From Glandiceps talaboti (Eukaryota; Hemichordata; Enteropneusta; Spengelidae), in NCBI RefSeq assembly GCF_964340395.1, contig NC_135569.1:3887540-3951539 (forward strand): a stretch of DNA of 64,000 bases. Reading direction: 5' to 3'. Made by a program: the position numbers and the translations under genes. Under the pieces are notes generated by a model. That model was given only the letters and a program-made list of their open reading frames with translations. It was not told the DNA's origin and made no database searches. Shown here piece by piece: positions 10,843 to 22,205 of the stretch (its first letter is position 1; each line of letters begins with the position of its first letter).

Positions 10843-10949
10843 GGGTATTTCCTGTCTCGTTATGCAACAAATGTCGTTGTATCTAGTGCAGCTCTACACA
10901 AAAGGTCTAAAACAAACCAAGTGAAATTTGATGACCTGCCGAGATAATC

Positions 10950-12542
10950 ATGAAATGCGTGAGTTTTCTCGTCTTTTTTGCAGTCATTTCATGCTTGTCG
11001 ACTGCAGTAACAGTAAACGGCAGTGGTAGTTATACACAGCTGAACGTGACGTTGAACGGTTCGTCAAACTTGAGAACAACACAAGTCACAATCAAGACTG
11101 GAAAGGTAATCCGAATTGTTAATCCGAGGTTTCTTTCAGTTGCAATGGCGGCTCATCTGATTCAGGAACGGTGGAAGTCATTTGATTTTACATCAGAGAG
11201 GTTGAAGACATTGGCAAAGGGATTGGCACCGTCCTTTTTTCGACTCGGAGGTAACGCAGAAGACTTCCTTTTGTTTAACGAGACAGTCTCTACAGATAAC
11301 AGTGAATTTGTACAGCTGAGGAACTTGACTAACTTCACCATGACTGTCGAAGATTGGGACAATATAAACCAATTCTCTCTGAAAGTTGGGTGGAACCTCA
11401 CATTTGGTCTCAATGCACTTTTACGTAACCAAGACAACAGCTGGGACCCCACAAATGCCATGAATCTGATGAACTACACAGTTGAGAGGGGATACCATGT
11501 AAACTGGGAATTAGGAAATGAACCTAACAGTTACAGAAGACGTACAGGAAAGGCATTAGATCCCAGTCTATTAGCCAAAGATTTCATTACACTGCGAGGG
11601 ATATTACAAAACAGGCCGGAACTGAGGGATTGCTTGCTGATTGGTCCTGATGTTACAAACCCTGGAGCGAAACCGGAACATTTCGGTGTGAATATACATG
11701 CTGGGAGATTTCTAGACACATTCTTGAAAACAGCACCAAATGTAACCAATGTGACAACATGGCACCATTTCTATCTTGATGGTCGAACAGCTGTATTAGA
11801 TAATTTCACAGATAATATAATTCTTGATAAACTGATTTATGACATCAAAGTAGCAAAAGATATTGTCAATCGGTACAACCCTGGGACTGTTATGTGGCTT
11901 GGTGCGGCATCATCTGCATACGGGGGTGGTGCAGCTAATTTATCAAACACCTATGCCTCAGGCTTTATGTGGCTGGATCAACTTGGAATATCAGCAGTCC
12001 ATGGTATTGATGTTGTTATGAGGATGTCATTTTATCATGGAAAGTATGCACTTGTTGACAAACACCTCAATCCCAATCCTGATTACTGGTTATCTGTGCT
12101 GTATAAACGTTTGGTTGGTTCTAAAGTTTTGGGTGTAGAGGTCATGAACTCTGACCTGTATTCCCCAGATAAGATGACATTGAACAACAGTAACAATGGA
12201 CGTGTGAGAGTGTATGCCCACTGTACACACAGTACAAATTATCCAATTGGATCCATTACAATGTATGTGATTTCTTTGTACAAAGAACGCACCACAGAAA
12301 TAGTCCTATCTGATGAAATGAGTAAACTGGCTGTGGATGAATATTTGTTAACACCACATGGTGATAAGGCTTTGATATCCAAGAGAGTTAATTTAAATGA
12401 CAAAGAGTTAAAAATGCTGAATAATTATACCCTACCAGATTTCATACCTCGTCGTGTACAGCCTGGAAAGAGTATTGTACTACCACCATTGTCATTTGGG
12501 TTTTATGTCATTGTTGATGCTAAGGCTAATGCATGTATGTAA
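10950..12542 (+). CDS. Heparanase-like protein lacking the catalytic nucleophile (putative pseudoenzyme)
   Basis: 530 residues, intronless, with a clear signal peptide (MKCVSFLVFFAVISCLSTAV) and many N-glycosylation sequons. The GH79 fold is retained: the acid/base motif WELGNEPNSY keeps E191, and FMWLDQLG is present. The nucleophile motif, however, reads WLGAASSAYGGG: A319 (codon GCG at 11904) replaces the glutamate, and the next Thr is also Ala. A retaining glycosidase should not turn over without this residue, so I infer a binding or regulatory role, or early decay. The frame is otherwise intact, which argues against a plain pseudogene. The last ~150 residues are almost identical to the paralogue at 3786, although the preceding half is far more diverged. 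Confidence 0.92.
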   Translation: MKCVSFLVFFAVISCLSTAVTVNGSGSYTQLNVTLNGSSNLRTTQVTIKTGKVIRIVNPRFLSVAMAAHLIQERWKSFDFTSERLKTLAKGLAPSFFRLGGNAEDFLLFNETVSTDNSEFVQLRNLTNFTMTVEDWDNINQFSLKVGWNLTFGLNALLRNQDNSWDPTNAMNLMNYTVERGYHVNWELGNEPNSYRRRTGKALDPSLLAKDFITLRGILQNRPELRDCLLIGPDVTNPGAKPEHFGVNIHAGRFLDTFLKTAPNVTNVTTWHHFYLDGRTAVLDNFTDNIILDKLIYDIKVAKDIVNRYNPGTVMWLGAASSAYGGGAANLSNTYASGFMWLDQLGISAVHGIDVVMRMSFYHGKYALVDKHLNPNPDYWLSVLYKRLVGSKVLGVEVMNSDLYSPDKMTLNNSNNGRVRVYAHCTHSTNYPIGSITMYVISLYKERTTEIVLSDEMSKLAVDEYLLTPHGDKALISKRVNLNDKELKMLNNYTLPDFIPRRVQPGKSIVLPPLSFGFYVIVDAKANACM

Positions 12543-12545
12543 ACT

Positions 12546-12572
12546 CAGACCACTATAGAGAAAAGTGGTCTG
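12546..12572 (+). promoter_or_regulatory. 3'UTR hairpin after the right heparanase stop codon
   Basis: Same 9-bp stem and loop as at 3756-3782, three bases past the stop. It lies inside the homogenised 3' tract of the two genes. Confidence 0.55.
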
Positions 12573-12756
12573 AGATGTAACAGAGATGTCTGTCATTTTG
12601 AGATGTAAACGTTAGTGGGGAACATCACCAGTGCAGGAATTAAAGGCACTTGTGTAAAGTAATTGATAAGCTGAAGAATCGTTTCATGATTACAAGTATC
12701 ACTTTGATATATTTGTGTTTGTTATATTATCATTATCGAAATACAAAGCGTACATG

Positions 12757-13935
12757 TTTGTGTGTTATCTTTATTGTGTCTACAGAGCAGACACTGTAAT
12801 TGATGTATGTGTGTTATCTTTATTGTGTCTACAGAGCAGACACTGTGTAAGTGATGTTTGTACGTTATCTTTATTGTGTCTACAGAGCAGACACTAAGGG
12901 ATGTTTGCGTGTTATCTTTATTGTGTCTACAGAGTAGACACTGTAAGAGATGTTTGCGTGTTATCTTTATTGTGTCTACAGAGTAGACACTGTAAGAGAT
13001 GTTTGCTTGTTATCTTTATTGTGTCTACAGAGCAGACACTGTAAGTGATGTTTGTGTGTTATCTTTATTGTGTCCACAGAGTATACACTGTGTAAGGGAT
13101 GTTTGTGTGTTATCTTTATTGTGTATACAGAGTAGACACTGTAAGGGGTGTGTGTGTGTTATCTTTATTGTGTCTACAGAGTAGACACTGTAAGGGGTGT
13201 TTGTGTGTGTTATCTTTATTGTGTCTACAGAGTATACACTGTAAGGGATGTTTGTGTGTTATCTTTATTGTGTCTATAGCGTATACACTGTGTAAGGGAT
13301 GTTTGTGTGTTATCTTTATTGTGTCTACAGAGCAGACACTGTAAGGGATGTTTGTGTGTTATCTTTATTGTGTCCACAGAGTATACACTGTGTAAGGGAT
13401 GTTTGTGTGTTATCTTTATTGTGTCCACAGAGTATACACTGTGTAAGGGATGTTTGTGTGTTATCTTTATTGTGTCTACAGAGCAGACACTAAGGGATGT
13501 TTGTGTGTTATCTTTATTGTGTATACAGAGTAGACACTGTAAGGGGTGTGTGTGTGTGTTATCTTTATTGTGTCTACAGAGTAGACACTGTAAGGGGTGT
13601 GTGTGTGTGTTATCTTTATTGTGTATACAGAGCAGACACTAAGGGATGTTTGTGTGTTATCTTTATTGTGTCCACAGAGTATACACTGTGTAAGGGATGT
13701 TTGTGTGTTATCTTTATTGTGTATACAGAGTATACACTGTAAGGGATGTTTGTGTGTTATCTTTATTGTGTCTACAGAGCAGACACTAAGGGATGTTTGC
13801 GTGTTATCTTTATTGTGTCTACAGAGTATACACTGTAAGGGATGTTTGTGTGTTATCTTTATTGTGTATACAGAGTAGACACTGTAAGGGATGTTTGTGT
13901 GTTATCTTTATTGTGTTTACAGAGCAGACACTGTA
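12757..13935 (+). repeat. ~49-bp minisatellite, ~24 units
   Basis: The unit consensus begins gttatctttattgtgtctac, continues agagtagacactgtaaggga and ends tgtttgtgt. Length varies between about 45 and 53 bp. Each unit contains a short palindrome, gtgtctac-aga-gtagacac, with left-arm variants tctac/tatac/tccac and right-arm variants gtaga/gtata/gcaga. Open frames through the array (CVLSLLCLQS types) are repeat artefacts. No unique spacers occur, so this is not CRISPR-like. Confidence 0.95.
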
Positions 13936-13939
13936 TTAT

Positions 13940-15339
13940 CAAAGTCATTGACATTCCATGTGTACAAGTCACCATGACTACAGTAGTTCATGGCAGTCAC
14001 TAATACATGTCACGATCACTTTACAAAATTCAAATTCAACACCAGTTGAGGAAAATGTAAAAAAAATGTTTTGTGGTGATTGAACAATAAATCAGTTTTA
14101 ATTTTTCAATGTTTTTTTTTTTTATAATTATGAGCGACGGTTAAATATACTAGGAGAATATCATGTCAAAATTGAAATGTTTCACTCTACGCAATTACTG
14201 AGTGATGTTAAACCTGCACTCGCTGCAACCTGACAATATTCATTATTGCAAGGTTACACTAGGCAGAGAAAAGTAGTTGCAGATGTCTTAAGCATTGTAT
14301 TGCTACTGGTTGAGAAGCATTATCATCACTGATAATCGGTAACATAATGTCAGCTTTATATCCACTATTAATTCTACTCAAGGTATTGCAATTTCATTAA
14401 GGAATTATGCAAACAATTACTCAAACAAGCACATATCGATATCTGTCAATTAGCTAAGCTTACAACATTATGTAAATATTATAATAACTATAAAATAATG
14501 TGTTGCTGTTGTAATTAAAACAATATTGAGATAAATATATGATGTATACTGTAAAATAATTAAAAGCAATTTACATCGACTTGTCAGCCTATTCCTCATC
14601 TTTGAATACCTAATAAATATGAGCAAAAGTACTGAACTGTTTGAAGGAACTACTGTTTAAATATATGGTTTGATAAATGGGGTTATACCAAAGTCATTGT
14701 TTTTGGCATCCATAATTGCCATGAATGATGATCAAAACTCCGTGTAGTTACACTGAGCCAAATGAATACAGGCATAGAATATAGATAGTGTTTCTTCGAA
14801 CAAAAGGAAACACCCATTCCTGGTTTACATAATACCTAGAAAGCACATCTCTTATAAGTTAGGGAAAAGAATAATAGTTCAATGTAGTATAAACAACTAA
14901 ATTCTTTTACTTATGGAGGGGGGGGGGTAGCCATTTAGTTCTCATCCTACAGAATCAATTATACTTGTAATGGAATCTGTTTTGTTCCCCTCAATAAAAA
15001 TATTTCTAAAAAATGTCATCAAATTTTGTGAAATGGAAGATAGCAAATGCATGACACTAAGGTGTCAATATACAAGCTATTTTTCTCACTACATACTGGT
15101 TTAGTATTCATAGCACTACACAGTTTAAAATCGATTTCCTGTCTAAAACGATTTTTTTCAAGTTTGGCCAATTTATTGGGTGATGGGGGGGGGGGTAAAA
15201 ATTAAACCAAGACACATACTAAGAGAAGCATTTTTATTAAGTGAATAAACTCATGAATTGCGGATGTGCAAATACCATTAAATTTTCCATTCTTGAATTA
15301 TTTGCAATAATTTTTAAAAGTACAATAGTCCTTTTTGTT
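13940..15339. other. AT-rich intergenic DNA, no gene seen
   Basis: No exon-like frame can be supported. Short G runs lie near 14919 and 15185. The stretch separates the minisatellite from the left arm of the Ig-gene palindrome. Confidence 0.45.
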
Positions 15340-15371
15340 AACAACAATAAGATATTAAGAAAACTATCTGT

Positions 15372-15815
15372 ACTATAACTTACTCATAATAGTGTACACC
15401 CTGAAAAGTATTCCATCACATTTAGAAAAACGTGCTTTGTGTAGCTATATGCACAATAAATATATTAAAATTGATATTTTTGGTCCGCACCCATAAATTA
15501 GCGCCCTCAACGGCGATCACGATTTCAACCTGTCTCTGTACTGTTCATAGATAAACTCGACTACTGAATGATATATACAATATCTAATTGTTTGTATTTT
15601 TAAACATCCAGTGAATGATCAAAAATATTATATTCTAGTTTTAACATTGTGACAGATTTGAAATCTTGCTTTCGTTCAAGATTTAAACTTGCCACTACAC
15701 TACCTACATATAATATTGACCACTAATTGACAGATACAATGTCTTTTTATAAGCAAATGACCAATTCTAGTGAATATATCCTTGGTTATTTGATAAACAA
15801 AATTGTCCCAATTGT
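15372..15815 (+). repeat. ~440-bp dispersed element, outer copy of left arm
   Basis: Shares blocks such as ggtccgcaccca, gcgccctcaa and gatcacgatttcaa with 21775-22205 in direct orientation, and with both right-arm copies inverted. The two left-arm copies bracket the Ig receptor gene. Confidence 0.7.
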
Positions 15816-16119
15816 CTACATGTTTATGTGCGGAGGGGGGGGGGGGCTAATACACTGTGTTTCTTACTGTATATTTATAAATGGATATGGAAACTGTGTG
15901 AACAGCAATCTGGGGAAAATGTTTCTTTCCTTCAATATTGAACTTGTTTCTGAAAAAATAGTAATGCTCGTGTAAACGGTACTGTAACAAAACTTTGAGG
16001 TGTTCGGTAGATTGCAACGACATTATATTGTTCTTGAGTTCGTTGTATGATGTCAGCAATATGCCAGTACACTTCAGCCACCATTGACGTCACAGTGGCA
16101 GTTTAAAGTAATGGAAGGT

Positions 16120-16236
16120 CTATAACGTAAACAGAGTATCACTCCTGTTACGAGGTGGTATCTCTGGTGGTAGTTCAGCATCTAAGACTTCGTATTCAAG
16201 AGTATATGTTTCACTGTTGACTTTTACATGATTCGT
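16120..16236 (-). CDS. Ig receptor (left) alternative tail exon D, terminal
   Basis: Acceptor tccacag precedes ACG AAT CAT in phase 0. It encodes 38 residues, TNHVKVNSETYTLEYEVLDA, then ELPPEIPPRNRSDTLFTL and a stop. It contains two closely spaced tyrosines, with YEVL fitting a YxxL motif. The ending DTLFTL differs from tail exons A and C, which end KVCV. The matching right-arm exon is 34530-34646. Use of this exon is inferred from splice sites only. Confidence 0.6.
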   Translation of the reverse strand, partial: TNHVKVNSETYTLEYEVLDAELPPEIPPRNRSDTLFTL

Positions 16237-16343
16237 CTGTGGATGTAGAAGGGACAACCCAATGAAGTAGATGTGAAAATGGAATCAAATAAAGATATTG
16301 CATAGCAGCACAACATCAAGATTGGGTCATGTAGAATGAGAAA

Positions 16344-16490
16344 TACATACATACATACATACACACATACACCCACATACATACATACATACATACATAC
16401 ATACATACATACATACATACATACATACATACACACACACATGCATACATTCATACATGCATACATACATACATACATCCATACATACTA
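16344..16490. repeat. (TATG/CATA)n microsatellite between tail exons D and C
   Basis: Interrupted tetranucleotide tract. Similar tracts separate every tail exon of this gene, so exon and microsatellite were amplified together. Confidence 0.9.
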
Positions 16491-16531
16491 TTACAATAGA
16501 TAATCACTCGTACACTGAACTTGACTACAGT

Positions 16532-16786
16532 CTAGACACAGACCTTTGTTTTAATGTGTTTGTTTCTTTTCACATTGTCGATTCTCGAATTTCTTGACTT
16601 TCCATTTTGTCTTCTAGTTAGAAATTTCGGTGATTTTCCGTCTGAGACCCTTTGTTTACGCCGTGTTCCATTAGTCCCTCTGTGAGATTCACTCCAGTCA
16701 CGAGGTGGTATCTCTGGTGGTAGTTCAACTTCTAAGACTTTGTATTCGTGTGGATATGTTTCACTGTTGACTTTTACATGATTCGT
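16532..16786 (-). CDS. Ig receptor (left) alternative tail exon C
   Basis: Acceptor in phase 0. It opens TNHVKVNSETYPHEYKVLEV (YKVL, a YxxL tyrosine motif), continues with a proline-rich ELPPEIPPR and ends in a very basic, Lys/Arg/Ser-rich stretch finishing KTKVCV and a stop. It is a tandem copy of exon B. Whether it is spliced is unknown. Confidence 0.6.
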   Translation of the reverse strand, partial: TNHVKVNSETYPHEYKVLEVELPPEIPPRDWSESHRGTNGTRRKQRVSDGKSPKFLTRRQNGKSRNSRIDNVKRNKHIKTKVCV

Positions 16787-16894
16787 CTGTGGATGTAGAA
16801 GGGACAACACAATGACGTAGATGCGAAAATGGAATCAAATAGACATATTGCTTAGCAGCACAACATCAAGATTGGGTCATGTAGAATGAGAAAG

Positions 16895-16957
16895 ACATAC
16901 ATACATACATACATACATACATACATACATACATACATACATACATACATACATACT
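16895..16957. repeat. (CATA)n microsatellite between tail exons C and B
   Basis: Pure tetranucleotide tract, part of the amplified exon-microsatellite module. Confidence 0.9.
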
Positions 16958-17002
16958 ATTACAATAGATAATCACTCGTACACATCATACACTGAACAGA
17001 CA

Positions 17003-17281
17003 TCATACGCTGAACTTGACAACAGTCTGGACACAGACCTTTGTTTTAATGTGTTTGTTTCTTTTGACATTGTCAATTCTCGAATTTCTTGACTTTCCAT
17101 TTTGACTTCTAGTTAGAAATTTCGGTGATTTTCCCACTGAGACCCTTTGTTCACGCCGTGTTCCATTAGTCCCTCTGTGAGAATCACTCAAGTTACGAGG
17201 TGGTATCTCTGGTGGCTGTTCAACATCTAAGACTTCGGATTCGTGCGGATATGTTTCACTGTTGACTTTTACATGATTCGT
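17003..17281 (-). CDS. Ig receptor (left) alternative tail exon B
   Basis: Same acceptor and phase as C and D. Here the second tyrosine is replaced: SETYPHESEVLDV, so the YxxL motif is lost. The KTKVCV terminus runs on by eight codons because the stop codon has mutated (QTVVKFSV). This is the clearest sign that the tail copies are diverging in the tyrosine motif itself. Confidence 0.55.
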   Translation of the reverse strand, partial: TNHVKVNSETYPHESEVLDVEQPPEIPPRNLSDSHRGTNGTRREQRVSVGKSPKFLTRSQNGKSRNSRIDNVKRNKHIKTKVCVQTVVKFSV

Positions 17282-17408
17282 CTGTGGATGTAGAAGGGAC
17301 AAGCCAATGAAGTAGATGCGAAAATGGAATCAATTTAAGATATTGCATAGCTGCAAAACATCATGATTTGGTCAAAGGTATGTGTACTTACATAATGTAG
17401 AATGAGAA

Positions 17409-17625
17409 ATACATACATACATACATACATACATACATACATACATACATACATACATGCATACATGCATACATACATGCAGACATACATACATACATGC
17501 ATGCATGCATACATACATACATACATACATGTTATTTATTTATTATTTATTTATTTAAGATAATAAATTACATGCATACATACATACATACATACATACA
17601 TACATACATACAGACATACATACTA
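17409..17625. repeat. (CATA)n microsatellites between tail exons B and A
   Basis: Two tetranucleotide tracts (17409-17531 and 17571-17625) around a short TTTA-rich stretch. Confidence 0.9.
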
Positions 17626-17693
17626 TTACAATAGATAATCACTCGTACACATCATACACTGAACAGACATCATACACTGAACTTGACAATAGT

Positions 17694-20404
17694 CTAGACA
17701 CAGACCTTTGTTTTAATGTGTTTGTTTCTTTTCACATTGTTGATTCTCGAATTTCTTGACTTTCCATTTTGACTTCTAGTTTGAAATTTCGGTGATTTTC
17801 CCACTGAGACCCTTTGTTTACGCCGTGTTCCATTAGTCCTTCTGTGAGAATCATTCGCGTCAACCTTCGTATACGAAACAGCAGTATCTGTAGTATATAT
17901 CCACGACTGAGATATGTAGAGAAAATGGTAAATAGAAAGTAAGAGGCTTGTTTTTATGCATTGTACAATAATTCCAGGGTTGGATGATAAGTTGACATAG
18001 ATGTAGGGTGCAATCATCATATAATGTCTACCACATAAACTGTGATTCTGCCTTTATTTGCATAATTAATTATTTTTTAATTTTAAAGCTTCCCTAGCTG
18101 CAACTGGAGCATTATTTTTTGATCAGACAACCAGGAATATATTGACCAAAAATTGTGAAAATGCCGATAATTAGACGTTGTGTCATGAATTTGTAATTAC
18201 TGTGTTTGGGTTCTGACATGACACTGTTTATACATGTCGCCAAACACCTAGTTAAAGAAATGAATATCTTTCATTGTCGTAGTTCAACATAGGTGTCAAG
18301 ACAATAGGTACTAATATCATATGTCTAGAGATGTCATTCGAATTAAAGTTTAGTGGGGTGTGAACAAGTAAATCAAATGGTATAAATCTCCTTGCCTGAT
18401 TAGTGGTCTTCACTTTAATCCTCCGCGATGACATGCGTAAGATTCCACATATAATGCATGCAACAACAGTGACAATAAATAGTAGAGCAACAACAGCGAT
18501 GAATATAACCATAAATATCATTACCGTAGGTGGCGGTATTGAGTAAGTTGAACCTGTATTTGAGAATTTAAGCAGTGAAATAGGGGCATGGTTAAAGTAG
18601 CAATCACATGGATGGGTGACTATTTATGTTGGATTTTTAATGGTTAAAGCAATGTTTTTTTTTCTGATGGTTACAACAATCTATTTTTTTGAATTACTAC
18701 ATCATGTCCAGACTGTGCTACAGTTACTGCTTTCCCATATAAATTGTTTGATTCCTTGTCTTCACTTCTGATTATTACTTGTCTTTATAACCAAGTTTGT
18801 TTACAAATCATTTCCTGTACGTACAGGAAATGGTTTGTAAACAAACTATACACACACTTTTAAATCGATTTTATTGAATAACGGACATAGATTTCGGCTA
18901 TGTTCTTTCACATTATTTTTTCAAATTAAAAAACATAGTAATTTAAATATTGATAATTCAAAATAGATACATCTTTCTCATCTATATTGCCACTTTAATA
19001 TAATTATAATAAGTGGGAATGATAGCGACTTTCAATAAACATATAAAGGCTATCAATTATATTGACTTTCTAAGTTACGTTTTTGTCTTAACTAAAATTT
19101 GAAATGGAATCGCAACAGTTCAAATTCACATCGTTTGGCACAAGTGAACATTGATTATACTTGCATAATTGATTACCTAATTTGCATTTATGGCTGCGAA
19201 TGGAAAGTATAAAGGAAAGTATAATATATTGTCAGAGTATACCTTATATGTATTGTTATCCCATACACCTTATATGTCCTCACATCTACTTAATAAAACT
19301 ATATTTCTATAATTACCATTTAGTGTTGTCACCTGGACTAATTCATATGTAGTATTTTCATAATAATCTGTTCCTGCAATATTTTTGAAAAAAATATGAA
19401 AATTAAACATGTTGTGTGCCGTTTTCATGTTAGGGGCCAAAGCATAACTTTTAATTTAAGCAATACCAGTCAGTAATACATACATACATACATACATACA
19501 TACATACATACATACATACATACATACATACATACATACATACATACATACGAAACAATCGAAAGATTGATTGATTAAGTTTGTTGAGTACTTTTAATAT
19601 ATTCTTCGATTGTGTCCTGTTGACGATTTTAAGGAAGTTCATAAGTATTTCAATTTTGTTATAGTATTACCTTGCGTTGTCCATTGTGACGAGACCTGGT
19701 TAATTGGTGACAATAGTTCTGTAATTGTAACGATTAAATCATCGTCCAGTAAATGTACATCAATAAGTTTGCCATTTTTCTAGTTGTGAAAATAAATCAT
19801 GCGTTTCGACATATCATGAATAGGGATAATAATGGTTTTGTTGCATCGGGGTCATGCAGGACATAAACTAGCAGTTCCAAACTTGCAGATGTGAATTTAG
19901 TGTAGAAACAAGAAAACGCAGCTCAGCACCAGAGTTTATGAACAACAAAACAAAACCGGGACACTTCTGAATCAGCAATTTATGTAATGTAAGAAATGTG
20001 GACTATTGCCTCAACGCTGAAAACACCAAGGTTATCTCATATGAGCACCACACACAGCATCAAACGCCGAATGAGAGAATCCATCAAAAGTAATAAACGC
20101 CAACGCTAGTTACATAGCAGGCAACGAACGCCAGAGGATGGTAATAATTCCGGGTAGGATACAATGCCCATCTGCGGTCATTGACGAGTCGACGTTTACA
20201 ACCACAGGTACACATATTATTGCTTATTTTCGTAAGTAAAATATCAAACGAATCCTGCTACTACAAATGTATCAATATATGCTCTATGCTAAAGGATAAC
20301 TTTCCAAAATTTAGGGGAAATATATTCATGTAAAATTGTTGTTATGTTGTTGCCCGTATACAAGGAAACCAACAATCTAAGTAATACTACACACCTGTAT
20401 GTTT

Positions 20405-20458
<54 letters not shown>

Positions 20459-20507
20459 GCTGAAGAAGACTGACAGATGTATTTGGTAAACAATGTACGC
20501 TCTGAGT

Positions 20508-20543
<36 letters not shown>

Positions 20544-21700
20544 TATCTTTAAAGAAATGATGGGGGAACACCCGAGTACTGCTAAACTTGTCGAGGTGTC
20601 TGTGGACGAACTTTTTAAATCCGGACAGTCATACTCACCTAACAATGTGAAATGAAATACCACACTGATTGAAATTTTATCTTCACTAAAAAATCGTCGT
20701 TATGGTAACAATTGTGAAAAACTTACCTTGAGAATTCAGCAACAGTGTGAACGATTTACACACTGGTAACTCACTACATTTGTTATTGACGCTGCATGTA
20801 TAATTCCCAACGTGAATTTCTGTAAACCTTCGTATCCGTAGCATACTGGTACAATTGTAGAAGTAGCCCTCTTGACTTACAGATGTTTGTACATCGATAC
20901 CTTTGTTTTCAGAAATCAAGTTAGAGTTCAAGTACCAGACGATGTTTGATACCGGCCTACCAAGGTATGCTTGACAACGTATAGTGACATCGGTAGAGTT
21001 AGTGTCATAATGTAAGTGCCCGTATGTAATATTCTTCACTTGCATTTGGAGATCAAATGGAGCTGAAGCAAAAGAGTAAACTAATCTCTGAATATTACGT
21101 CATGAATATTTAAATAAAACAGTAAGGCAGTATAGATGACGATAGCTTAGAACAAATCTACTCATGCTCATTAATTACTAACAAAATAGTACGTACGTAC
21201 ATACATACATACATACATACATACATTCATACATATTTGTATGTATGCCCATACGTAATATTTGGGAAACATCGTTCTATTTGGGTGGTCGTTCCACTTT
21301 GCGGGGGGGGGGTGCATAATGTTCAATATAGCCAAAAATTGTTTAGACTTAGTAGACTTACCACATATCGTAAGTTGAATGGAATGATTCTCTTGGGAAG
21401 TCCCGGTGTTCGTCGCCAGTGAAACTGTGCACATGTAAACTGTTTCATCCGAAGTGTCAACATCTTTTATTGTTAAGATATGCAGAGCTTTAATGTTATA
21501 TTTTATTTCGCTTATAAGTGAAGAGCGTAGATCTCCCTTCGAATCATAAAATGCTCTTGCTATGAATTGACTGTTAACACTGCGTCTCCATCGAATGCTT
21601 TTAACACTAGTACTGTTCCCAGTGACTGGACAGGTCAGGTTTACGTCATTCCCAAGCTGAACATACACGGCATCATCAGTGCTTTCTGCCTCCATGACAA
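17694..21700 (-). CDS. Ig-superfamily transmembrane receptor, left copy (multi-exon)
   Basis: Exons in transcription order: IgV 21700-21362, second Ig domain 21062-20727, stalk 19718-19671, stalk 19373-19317, transmembrane 18553-18396, tail A 17906-17694. The first four donors and the transmembrane exon's acceptor are in phase 1; transmembrane to tail is phase 0. IgV shows VNLTCPV, IRWRRS and DETVYMC; domain 2 shows VTIRCQ, IVWYLN and GNYTC. Several NxS/T sequons are present. The transmembrane stretch is MVIFIAVVALLFIVTVVACI followed by RMSSRRIKVK. Tail A carries VSYTKV, matching the ITIM consensus (V-x-Y-x-x-V), and ends KTKVCV. The transmembrane exon's donor is CAG|GCAAGG, a GC donor. The signal-peptide exon is not identified; a possible one (near 23900) is frameshifted relative to the right copy. 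Ligand and role unknown; a single-pass immune-type receptor is the natural inference. Confidence 0.75.
18600..18870. repeat. Intronic foldback-type sequence in left receptor gene
   Basis: A near-perfect palindrome at about 18797-18850 (agtttgtttacaaatcattt, then cctgtacgtacagg and the return arm). It is mirrored near 32660-32708 in the right arm. The outer part shares the tatttatgttggatttttaa motif with the foldback at 840. Confidence 0.6.
19479..19551. repeat. (CATA)n microsatellite
   Basis: Tetranucleotide tract in an intron of the left receptor gene; its mirror is at 32220-32313. Confidence 0.9.
20407..20542. repeat. (AAC)n and (TG)n microsatellites
   Basis: An AAC tract (20407-20458) and a TG tract (20511-20541). 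Both are mirrored in the right arm (about 31447-31570), so they predate the inverted duplication. A possible extra exon in phase 1 (GEYDCPDLKSSS) lies at about 20560-20640, but no in-phase donor is clear. Confidence 0.85.
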
Positions 21701-21774
21701 CTGAAATCCAAATAAGATTCAAAACATTCAGCTGTACTTTCTGCAACTAGACCACTTTTTGAAAATGTTTTATT

Positions 21775-22205
21775 AGGTACAATAACTTTATACTCGCAAT
21801 ATCGTACACCATGAACAGGATTACATCACCTGTGGGTAAACACATTTTTGTTGATTGTGGGTCCGCACCCAAAAATCAGCGCCCTCAATAGTGATCACGA
21901 TTTCAATCTGTTTCTGTACTACTTATGGATATAAATATCGAACAGTGATTAACATGTACAATGCCAAATTATTGCCATTGTGTTTGTCTGATCGAAATAC
22001 TATACTACTAGCACAGTTTTAACATTGTGACAGTGATTCAAAAACGAGCTTTCGCTCAAGATTCAAGCTTGTCACTTCCTACGGAACATATTGACAACTA
22101 ATTAACAGATAAAATGTCTTTTTAAAAATATAAATCAATGCCTAATTTTTCGTCAATATATATATTGTTATTTGATGAAAAAATGTCCCAATTGCAGCAA
22201 ATACA
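21775..22205 (+). repeat. ~440-bp dispersed element, inner copy of left arm
   Basis: Direct-orientation copy of 15372-15815, lying just upstream of the IgV exon. Shared blocks include tccgcaccca, gcgccctcaa, gatcacgatttcaatctg and cagataaaatgtcttttt-like sequence. Confidence 0.7.

Noticed and set aside
10950-12542. Calling the right heparanase a pseudogene
   Set aside because: The frame is full length, with signal peptide and fold motifs intact; only the nucleophile is lost, so pseudoenzyme is the better description.
12715-13878. Cysteine-rich repeated frames (CVLSLLCLQS)
   Set aside because: Reading frames through the 49-bp minisatellite; they shift frame with unit length and overlap one another.
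12757-13935. CRISPR-like array
   Set aside because: There are no unique spacers between repeats, and the genome is eukaryotic.
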